This document shows positions 8,001 to 13,206 of a stretch of 13,425 nt of DNA, piece after piece. The position numbers were made by a program, and so were the translations under genes. Position 1 is the stretch's first letter, and each line of letters starts with the position of its first letter. Under the pieces are notes generated by a model that searched no databases, had not been told where the DNA came from, and saw only the letters and a program-made list of their open reading frames with translations. The stretch is from Parachlamydiales bacterium. Lineage in GTDB: Bacteria; Chlamydiota; Chlamydiia; Chlamydiales; JAJFMK01. Location of the stretch: assembly GCA_020050175.1 (NCBI GenBank), contig JAGVKY010000057.1, positions 1-13,425 of the forward strand, read 5' to 3'.

Positions 8001-9554
8001 GAAGAGACCCTTCCGCAAGGTTCAACCATCATTAAAACCTACGACAGCTTCGACCGCCCTCTATCACTCACAATTGATCAAAATGTCATCACCTACGACT
8101 ACGATCCTCTCTACCTAAGAAAAGTCTCTCGTCACGTAAATGACACCCTTCTTTATAGCCATAGCTACAACGATTACAACCTATCAGGGCAAACCACTTC
8201 AGAAAGCCTTATCCAACAACTGGGCAGCCTCAACCACACCTACGACACAAAAGGGAGAAAAATTGCCTCTAAAAGCCCCTATCACTCTGAATATCTGACC
8301 TACGACTCAACTGACAATCTCACCCAACAAAATCGTAAACACTTCTCCTACGACCCTCTCTCTCGCCTCACTCACGAACCCCACTATTCCTACGCTTACG
8401 ACTCAAACGAAAATCGCCTTTTCAAAAACCAAATCTCCTATTCAATCAACGAAAAAGACCAACTCTCACAATTCCCCTACGATGCCAACGGCAACCAACT
8501 TGCTGACGACACGAACAATTATCATTACGACGACCTCAATCGCCTCATCCGAGCTAATGACATCACTTTCTCCTATGATCCCTTAGGGCGTAGGTTAAGC
8601 AAAACTTATCCCGACGCCTCCGTTGAAAACTATCTCTACGATGGCGAAACAGAAATAGGCACCTTTGGAAAAACGAAACAATTCCGAGTTATCGGCAACG
8701 AAACAGTCGCCATCGAGCTTAACGACACTCTCTATGCCCCTCTCCTCGACATCCAGAACAACATCACGCACCTGATCGACCCCTCCTCCAAAACACTCCA
8801 TTCAACCGAATACACCTCCTTTGGCGAGATTTCCCAACCTTCCCCAACCCCCTGGACATTCTCCCAAAAACGCTTCGACCCCGAACTCAACCTCTTCTAC
8901 TTCGGCCACCGTTACTACAACCCGACCCTCGGCCGCTGGCTCACCCCCGACCCAGAAAACTTTCTTGATAGCTACAATCTGTACCAATACGCTTTGAATA
9001 ACCCATTTAAATACTACGATCCTAATGGGAGAAGCCTTGTCGGTTTTTTAATTGGAATCGGAGAAATCATAGCAGGAGGCACCATCCTTGCTACAGGTTG
9101 CGCCCTAGAAATAGCGACATTCGGTGGTTATACTGTTGCATTTAGTGTCCAAGCTCCCGCTGGTATAGCTCTGATGTCACACGGCTACTATTACGCCACT
9201 GACCAAAGTAAAGACCTTAACTTCAACACTAGAGCCTATCAGCAAGCCAGCTGCGATTCTCTATGTTCATCTCTATGGAAAACAAATGAAAGTGTCGATG
9301 TACCGCCATACGATGGAACTGAGCTAGGGAATGATCCAACAAAATGTCCTGGAGAAGGATTCGAATGGAGAGGAAAAGGGAATCCTACAAGTGGTAAAGG
9401 AAGCTGGTATAATCCAACTACAGGTGAGAGTTTGCATCCCGATTTAAGGCATCCTCCTCCAATAAAACCCCACTGGGATTATGAAGGCCCTAATTTTCCA
9501 AATGGTTGGAGACTAAATATCGATGGCACAGCTGAACCAAAAACAATCATATGA
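5001..9554 (+). CDS. Rhs/YD-repeat polymorphic toxin with N-terminal signal peptide
   Basis: A 1517-residue polymorphic toxin. Residues 1-16 form a Sec-type signal (MRFVLLLCLVISFGFS), so export to the periplasm or surface is expected. Residues about 20-390 hold an N-terminal region starting with GVVNPLNGQVSL and TDLVAKGAQEVTLSR, common ahead of YD repeats. From about 390 to 1200 there are dozens of YD repeats (for example YDRFGN, YDALGRLS, YDPFNRLT, YDPLGRRL), which in Rhs/TcC proteins build a hollow beta-shell around the toxin. The core ends with FYFGHRYYNPTLGRWLTPDP (1299-1318) and YYDPNG (1338-1343), where related proteins self-cleave. A hydrophobic stretch (about 1346-1399) and a small tip domain (about 1445-1517) follow. 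The start is GTG with a weak AGG upstream; it gives a proper signal peptide. The stop overlaps the next gene by four bases (ATGA). Target cells are unknown: host, competing bacteria or kin. Confidence 0.93.
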   Translation: MRFVLLLCLVISFGFSEENPHSPTPFEIASFRTDLLIGGVVNPLNGQVSLRQTDLVAKGAQEVTLSRVFIPHGLPNLIGLDPFLDYILYPSSARSLIQGGWVSFPHQFLTLVKDHVFLNDRLGNSYHFSIKDGKTTLAESPYGITNLSGDEPSGRFDPRNTKITQKNDKVIVQTPNGTLCHYDRLKDSTYQLEKEILPSGKIIRYRCRADCLLIQGTDPKERYVYATIKKSLNGNYLTSTGLKATYTFDPFLTHVNSPFYPSEVLEYNDRCHLTHQNGAHRVFRCSYAAYDLLNAKIDVLSFPHEGTSKPLYFLDYESPIPGKKGGTTVVKNVDGTKTLYHFSKQLVITSIQTFYEGKLQKEKQFEWTDNQWLKSIKLLDGDHKILSKKIYNYDRFGNPVVEIFVGPDDERREIKRVFSDDGLHLLLREEEEGKITTYKYLPSTNLLTKRVINDLMTEIYTYDDCHHLIKKEVKGGNYDLITRYTLRQKGPFLHLPEWIEEPTKKTHLSYDRYGNVTKEDIYDPTGLYAYTIYREFNERGDLLSETDPLGNKTTYTYTPKGYCTSITSPTLHQEMTYDMKGRLRTLQAENRLTQYLYDINDHLIQKKNPFGHSTLYTYHPLYDKPIQTSYLESVTSSSYDIFGREIEKTDPNGNITKYFYNIYGSPTKIIHPDKSRELFAYTPSGKLKCYTDGEGFKTFYAYDVLDRLVSKKTSLTEERFTYDPFNLIQETDKEGHAINYSYNKIGQKIGEERCGRAIKYSYDALGRLSFIQQDDLVTKYEKDFLDRVLEVNKSDLYKIAYTYDSAGNLTSIKHGTGGIELFAYDPFNRLTQVTDPLSNITTISYHEIDHLTKITTDPLGVVTKETFDPHDRLIKKEISDLLTYEQSYDPSGNLIEHKDTFLNRSTTFTYTKRDQLASVTRGNQTTSYLYSPNGHKIQETKPDGTVLKYSYSNLGHLQEIKSNHLHHTFLHNRLGHLLSAKDEKLVIEIKREVDPFGNVLEETLPQGSTIIKTYDSFDRPLSLTIDQNVITYDYDPLYLRKVSRHVNDTLLYSHSYNDYNLSGQTTSESLIQQLGSLNHTYDTKGRKIASKSPYHSEYLTYDSTDNLTQQNRKHFSYDPLSRLTHEPHYSYAYDSNENRLFKNQISYSINEKDQLSQFPYDANGNQLADDTNNYHYDDLNRLIRANDITFSYDPLGRRLSKTYPDASVENYLYDGETEIGTFGKTKQFRVIGNETVAIELNDTLYAPLLDIQNNITHLIDPSSKTLHSTEYTSFGEISQPSPTPWTFSQKRFDPELNLFYFGHRYYNPTLGRWLTPDPENFLDSYNLYQYALNNPFKYYDPNGRSLVGFLIGIGEIIAGGTILATGCALEIATFGGYTVAFSVQAPAGIALMSHGYYYATDQSKDLNFNTRAYQQASCDSLCSSLWKTNESVDVPPYDGTELGNDPTKCPGEGFEWRGKGNPTSGKGSWYNPTTGESLHPDLRHPPPIKPHWDYEGPNFPNGWRLNIDGTAEPKTII
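9333..9551 (+). other. C-terminal toxin tip of the Rhs protein (polymorphic toxin type 37-like)
   Basis: Residues about 1445-1517 of the Rhs protein form a compact variable tip: GFEWRGKGN, GKGSWYNPTTGE, SLHPDLRHPPPIKPHWDY, then NGWRLNIDG to the end. The motif with His1479, Asp1481, His1484, His1491 and Asp1493 resembles what I recall as the 'polymorphic toxin type 37' domain found at the ends of Rhs, WapA-like and other polymorphic toxins, described as a predicted nuclease. The name is from memory and the activity is unproven. The conserved His/Asp set fits a hydrolase or nuclease active site. Confidence 0.6.
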
Positions 9555-10189
9555 AAAAATTAAAAAAACATGCGCTCGATTTCTCTCGTACCCTTAAGTA
9601 TTTCCAGGAAAATCTAGACAATACAAACATATTGTCTTCAAAATTATTAGAATTTGCAAATTTTGAAGAGGGCAGTTTTTTTACATTGTTACCGGACAAT
9701 GCTAATACAAATAAAATTTACGAATTCGAACATGGCGGCATCCTGAAGCAACATCATACTTTGCAAGTCCAAATTTCAGAAAAAACTTCGTCTTCTCAAA
9801 TCCCTACTATTCGAGATGAAGTCGCTGAGTTTATTCTCGAAGAAACCACGAAGCATCGATTACAATGTATTTTTGACGATACATTACGCTCTCCTGCAGA
9901 CAAATTTAAAGCTGAAATATTGCAACTTTTTGAGATCTTTTATGATGAAGAGATCTACTACTTTATAAAACCTAAGCAAGCATCCACCAATCAAATTAAA
10001 GAATGCTTAAAAGCTTCAAATTCCTTTTGGCATTCCTTATGCATACTCACACATGCTGACATCAATATCGCAAGCAAAACGTTAACTTGTGAAGATATCA
10101 AGGACATTTGCACAAAATCTGATTTAATTATTTTGGGTGCTTACGATAGTGAAGGATACATTTTTTGGGAATCGAGAAAAGGTCTATAA
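9551..10189 (+). CDS. Unknown protein, first candidate immunity protein to the Rhs tip
   Basis: A 212-residue protein of no family I can name. It has no signal peptide or membrane helix, so it should stay in the cytoplasm. It begins MKKLKKHALDFSRTLKYFQ and is mixed alpha/beta by eye, with acidic stretches (RDEVAEFILEETT, LFEIFYDEEIYYFIK) and a C-terminal SDLIILGAYDSEGYIFWE strand pair. Its ATG overlaps the rhs stop (ATGA), so it is translated with the toxin. This is where the cognate immunity gene of an Rhs toxin lies. The gene is markedly AT-rich: 15 G+C in the 60 bases from 9601 by hand count, against 33 of 60 in the Rhs core end at 8821. Immunity function is inferred from position, length and composition only. 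Confidence 0.7.
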   Translation: MKKLKKHALDFSRTLKYFQENLDNTNILSSKLLEFANFEEGSFFTLLPDNANTNKIYEFEHGGILKQHHTLQVQISEKTSSSQIPTIRDEVAEFILEETTKHRLQCIFDDTLRSPADKFKAEILQLFEIFYDEEIYYFIKPKQASTNQIKECLKASNSFWHSLCILTHADINIASKTLTCEDIKDICTKSDLIILGAYDSEGYIFWESRKGL

Positions 10190-10190
10190 A

Positions 10191-10661
10191 GTGAAAAAAC
10201 CTTTTCAAACTGAAATTGAAAGATGGAAAAAACTAAATAAAGAAAATCATTTTTCGAGTTACGATTATATTTTTCATGTTTTAAAAATTAAAGAAGTAAA
10301 CCCAGATATACTTTTTGCCTTCTTAAATTTGTTTTGGCCAGAGTTTGTCATGCATAAAGATCGTGTCTTTTTGAAAGAAGAATTCGAACTGGAAAAATTT
10401 GAAGAACTGGAAAAAAGAAAAGAAAACGTTGAATATTGGATAAATTTAGTTTTAATTAGCCCCTATTTTGAAAATGACGATGCCGAAGAAGAAAAAGCAA
10501 AATCACTCTCCGAATCGATAGCAAAAATATGGCAAACCAAGCTGGAAAATGATTTTTTTGACAGAAAGTTCAATGTGCTTTGTTATAGCAAACCTGAAAA
10601 TGGCGACTTCGGCTTAACTTTTTATCAAACTAAGTATGAAAAACCGCAGCCTTCTACATAA
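10191..10661 (+). CDS. Unknown acidic protein, second candidate immunity protein
   Basis: A 156-residue soluble protein with no recognised domain name. It contains VNPDILFAFLNLFWPEFVMH, VFLKEEFELEKFEELEKRKE, EYWINLVLISPYFE and a closing GDFGLTFYQTKYEK. It reads like a compact family rather than random sequence, and I have an uncertain memory of similar small proteins near polymorphic toxins. I chose GTG at 10191, one base after the previous stop, with AAAGG (10178-10182) eight bases upstream. A TTG at 10137 would overlap the previous gene by 53 bases. It is as AT-rich as its neighbour (14 G+C of 60 at 10261). It could be a second immunity protein, an adaptor for the toxin, or an orphan immunity gene left by an earlier tip. 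Confidence 0.68.
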   Translation: MKKPFQTEIERWKKLNKENHFSSYDYIFHVLKIKEVNPDILFAFLNLFWPEFVMHKDRVFLKEEFELEKFEELEKRKENVEYWINLVLISPYFENDDAEEEKAKSLSESIAKIWQTKLENDFFDRKFNVLCYSKPENGDFGLTFYQTKYEKPQPST

Positions 10662-10685
10662 CAAAATATTTGAGGTAAATAACAC

Positions 10686-11111
10686 ATGTTCAAATGGCAT
10701 CATGAAACTTCTTTAGAGGTAAAAGCTCCAATACAAAAAATCTGGGAATTTTATAATGATCTAAATAATTGGAAGCGTTGGGATGACAGATTTGATCATT
10801 TCCTATGCGAAGGGGCCTTAAACGAAGGCTCTGAAATTCAAGCAAAAATTAAAGATAAAAATATTTTTGCTAAAGTTCTTGTAACAAAACTTGTTGAGCA
10901 TCAAGAAATTTGCACAGCTGTTAAAGTCCCTTTTTTTACACAAAAGTCTTCCATTTTGTTCAAAGAAACATCGAACAAAACGTCCACCATTATTTTGAAA
11001 TGCACTGTAGTTAGTTTGTTTGCACCTTTTATGAAATTTTTTTTCCTTAAAAACATCGAAAAAGGTAACGATAAATTATTTAAAGACTTCCTTGAACTAG
11101 AAAAATCTTAA
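10686..11111 (+). CDS. SRPBCC (START-like, polyketide cyclase/dehydrase) family protein
   Basis: A 141-residue protein filled by one SRPBCC/START-like domain, a fold with a deep pocket for lipids or other hydrophobic ligands. Visible pattern: the first strand HHETSLEVKAPIQKIWEFYNDLNNWKRWDD, which is the family's usual start with a helix carrying W-x-x-W after a beta strand, then GSEIQAKIKD, strands in the middle and a long C-terminal helix (about 118-141). No signal peptide. GAGG at 10672-10675 precedes the ATG by ten bases. It sits 24 bases after the second immunity candidate and 35 bases before the protease gene, so co-transcription is likely. Ligand and role are unknown; it may be cargo of the immunity island or part of the older backbone. 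Confidence 0.78.
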   Translation: MFKWHHETSLEVKAPIQKIWEFYNDLNNWKRWDDRFDHFLCEGALNEGSEIQAKIKDKNIFAKVLVTKLVEHQEICTAVKVPFFTQKSSILFKETSNKTSTIILKCTVVSLFAPFMKFFFLKNIEKGNDKLFKDFLELEKS

Positions 11112-11146
11112 ATGAGTTTGCGCTTTGAAAATGAATTGGAGGAAAA

Positions 11147-12193
11147 GTGAATTTTAATTTTTTAAATGTGCCTGTGCAGATTACTCCTTCTTTTTGGGTT
11201 TTTTTGTTGTTTTTTACAGATGCCCTAGTGGATCCGTCGATTTGGTCTATTGTTTATGGAGGGGTGTTAGTCTTCAGTGTTTTAGTTCATGAGTATGGGC
11301 ATGCCTTGACCGCCATGTATTTTGGATCGAGAGCTGTGATCACTCTGGAGAGTTTTGGTGGAAATGCCAAGTACAGCGGATATGGCATCACTCCTAAGCA
11401 AGAGTTCTTCATCACTCTGAATGGGCCTCTATTTCAAAGCCTCCTTATTTTTATTTCTTACTATTTATATAACTCTGAGGTTTTTGTTCATCAACTATTC
11501 ATGGAATATATTTTATTTGTTTGCTATCGATTAAACACTTTGATGGTCTTGCTCAATTTAATCCCTCTTTTACCCCTTGATGGTGGGCACCTTGCTCGCT
11601 ATTTCATGGAAAGAAAATTTGGGGAAAACGGACGCAAGTTTACGATTATACTCGGGTTGATTTCTGTCGGCATAGTTGCACCCTACCTTTTTTATACGGG
11701 TGAACTCTATTTCGGCGGGTTGATCTGTATCTTTGCTTTCCAAAACTATCTTGAACTTCAAAAAATGAAAGACTCCTCTGCTGGAGATAACCCTTTTGCT
11801 CTATATATGAAGAGCATAGAGGCCATCAAGAATCAGGAAGTCGAAGAGGCAAAAACAATTCTCAGTAAGCTCATTAAGTCAAAAGACCCTCAATACAAGC
11901 ATCTTGCCATTGAATCATTGGCAAAAATCTATGTCGAAGAAAAAGAAACAGAAAAGGCCTATGAGCTTCTTTTAAAATCAGATTATCAAATGCTAAAAGA
12001 GGGAAAATGCCTCTTATGTAAATTAGCTTTTGAAAAACAAAATTATGAACTCATCGCTAAGTACTCTAGAGAGATTTACAGGCTCGAACCGACTTATGAA
12101 ATCGCCCTTCTCAATTCTAAAGCTTTTGAATATTTGAAAGATTACACCCTTTCAAAAGGATGGTTTAACACTGCTTCTGCTTTCAAAATTTAG
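11147..12193 (+). CDS. Site-2-protease (M50) family membrane metalloprotease with TPR-like tail
   Basis: A 348-residue intramembrane zinc protease of the M50 family, which cuts substrates within the membrane. The zinc site is present: HEYGH at 48-52 within a membrane helix and LDGG at 144-147 (Asp145 the third ligand) in NLIPLLPLDGGH. Hydrophobic segments lie at about 12-24, 33-58, 88-108, 117-142, 163-183 and 186-203. The C-terminal third (about 212-348) is soluble and repeat-helical (EAIKNQEVEEAKTILSKLI, EKETEKAYELLLK, YSREIYRLEP), like tetratricopeptide repeats. Many bacteria carry SpoIVFB/RIP-type members with CBS domains instead, so the TPR-like tail is noteworthy. The start is GTG with a strong GGAGG (11138-11142) four bases upstream. 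Codon use and GC return to chromosome-like values here (27 G+C of 60 at 11281). Confidence 0.9.
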   Translation: MNFNFLNVPVQITPSFWVFLLFFTDALVDPSIWSIVYGGVLVFSVLVHEYGHALTAMYFGSRAVITLESFGGNAKYSGYGITPKQEFFITLNGPLFQSLLIFISYYLYNSEVFVHQLFMEYILFVCYRLNTLMVLLNLIPLLPLDGGHLARYFMERKFGENGRKFTIILGLISVGIVAPYLFYTGELYFGGLICIFAFQNYLELQKMKDSSAGDNPFALYMKSIEAIKNQEVEEAKTILSKLIKSKDPQYKHLAIESLAKIYVEEKETEKAYELLLKSDYQMLKEGKCLLCKLAFEKQNYELIAKYSREIYRLEPTYEIALLNSKAFEYLKDYTLSKGWFNTASAFKI

Positions 12194-12203
12194 CCATTCT
12201 AAA

Positions 12204-12222
12204 TCAACCGCTCTTCGGTTGA
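12204..12222 (+). terminator. Hairpin after the M50 protease gene, possible terminator
   Basis: TCAACCG (12204-12210) and CGGTTGA (12216-12222) form a 7-bp stem around a CTCTT loop, 11 bases after the stop codon at 12193. No T-run follows on this strand, so termination is uncertain, but the position fits the end of the rhs-protease run. Confidence 0.45.
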
Positions 12223-12267
12223 CTAAAATAACAAATTATAAAACACTCCTTCTTCGAAAAAATAAAA

Positions 12268-12299
12268 AAGACAAAAATTTCATTTTATAAATTTGTCTT
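12268..12299. promoter_or_regulatory. AT-rich inverted repeat upstream of the outer membrane protein gene
   Basis: AAGACAAA (12268-12275) and TTTGTCTT (12292-12299) are perfect inverted arms around a 16-base AT-rich centre containing TTATAAAT. It lies about 37-68 bases before the ATG at 12336, where an operator or promoter element would be. It could instead be a weak terminator-like hairpin; no good -35/-10 pair was identified. Confidence 0.35.
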
Positions 12300-12335
12300 A
12301 AAAAGTAGTTGATATCGTTTTAGGAGAATTCTTCC

Positions 12336-13106
12336 ATGCATAAAGCAATTACTCATCTTGTTTTATTATTAATTCTGAGTGCACAGACAAGCCTGACAAG
12401 CCACTGTGGATACTGTTTTCCAGAATATGTTGAATTCATTGAAGTCTACCCGATGGAATGTCCTTGCAGGAGAATGCCTTGCGAAAGGCCTCCCGAATGT
12501 CGTTGCCAAAGACCACCTGAATGTGATTGCGAACCTACACCCTGCGAAAGGCCCCCTGCAGATTGCTGCGAACCAGTGCCATATGAGGGACCAGTTGTAT
12601 GCTGTTTTGAACCCTTACCTTGCTATGGTCCCTATATAGGCCTATTTGGTGGAATTGACGAAACTTGCCTCGACTTCGATCGATTTACCCAAGTCTATCA
12701 TCCATTTTTTATGGGTGGTGTATGCCTAGGGTATAAATTTCCTAGACTTTTCCGTATTGAGGGGGAATTTGCCTACAGACAAAGCGAACTCTATTTTAGA
12801 TGCCAAATAGAGCGTCATAATATTTATTCTGGGATGTTCAACTTGTACTTTGAAGCTCCCATAGGACGCCTAACTCCTTTCGTAGGATTGGGATTGGGTT
12901 CTGCTAGTACAAATATCCATGTAGATCACAGACATTTCCCCCGCTTCCACCGCTCCTGCACCAATTTTGCCTGCCAGTTTCTTTTTGGTATCAACTTTCG
13001 CGTATGCCCAAAAACTGACCTTGGCATCAAAGAAATCGTCTTCTACCAAGACCCCTACAGCAAATACAACATCAGCCTTGCCTTTACCCTTAACCAGTAC
13101 TTCTAA
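12336..13106 (+). CDS. Cys/Pro-rich outer membrane beta-barrel protein
   Basis: A 256-residue secreted protein. Residues 1-22 are a signal peptide (MHKAITHLVLLLILSAQTSL). Residues 24-96 are a Cys/Pro-rich region with 15 cysteines in pairs and short units such as PCERPPECRCQRPPECDCEP and PCERPPADCCEP. Residues 99-256 look like an outer membrane beta-barrel of about eight strands: GPYIGLFGGIDE at its start, PFVGLGLGSAS midway, and a final strand ending LNQYF with the C-terminal Phe used for outer membrane insertion. In total 21 of 256 residues are Cys. Extensive disulfide cross-linking, as in the chlamydial outer membrane complex, is the natural inference. AGGAGAA lies about eight bases before the ATG. 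A strong hairpin follows directly, so this is a single-gene unit. Confidence 0.85.
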   Translation: MHKAITHLVLLLILSAQTSLTSHCGYCFPEYVEFIEVYPMECPCRRMPCERPPECRCQRPPECDCEPTPCERPPADCCEPVPYEGPVVCCFEPLPCYGPYIGLFGGIDETCLDFDRFTQVYHPFFMGGVCLGYKFPRLFRIEGEFAYRQSELYFRCQIERHNIYSGMFNLYFEAPIGRLTPFVGLGLGSASTNIHVDHRHFPRFHRSCTNFACQFLFGINFRVCPKTDLGIKEIVFYQDPYSKYNISLAFTLNQYF

Positions 13107-13140
13107 ATGAAAGAGGGCATCACAGATGCCCTCTTTCATT
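13106..13140 (+). terminator. Strong terminator hairpin after the outer membrane protein gene
   Basis: A perfect 15-bp stem, AATGAAAGAGGGCAT (13106-13120) with ATGCCCTCTTTCATT (13126-13140) around a CACAG loop, starts at the last base of the stop codon. The 3' arm itself is T-rich. No long T-run follows, but stem length and position make a terminator very likely. Confidence 0.8.
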
Positions 13141-13206
13141 AAAATTACTCACATTCCAATGGGCAAGACATGGTCATCAGATTAGATAAAATGGCCAACA
13201 CTAAAA
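13141..13206. other. Short gap with no recognisable feature
   Basis: Between the terminator at 13140 and the partial minus-strand frame I see no reading frame with a start and ribosome site, no tRNA and no repeat. Confidence 0.5.

Noticed and set aside
6150..8650. Recurring TAYGAY-type DNA motifs that could be taken for a repeat array or CRISPR
   Set aside because: They encode YD repeats in one continuous reading frame with irregular spacing; there are no identical spaced repeats.
8595..8987. Two minus-strand frames inside the Rhs core
   Set aside because: They arise from the C-rich codon bias of the core on the other strand; Gly/Val-rich composition and no credible starts.
10137..10190. 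TTG at 10137 as start of the second immunity candidate
   Set aside because: Would overlap the preceding gene by 53 bases; GTG at 10191 has a ribosome site and follows the preceding stop by one base.
12406..12639. Plus-strand 77-codon frame inside the Cys-rich outer membrane gene
   Set aside because: Out-of-frame product of the repeated Cys/Pro codons; the main frame has a signal peptide and barrel.
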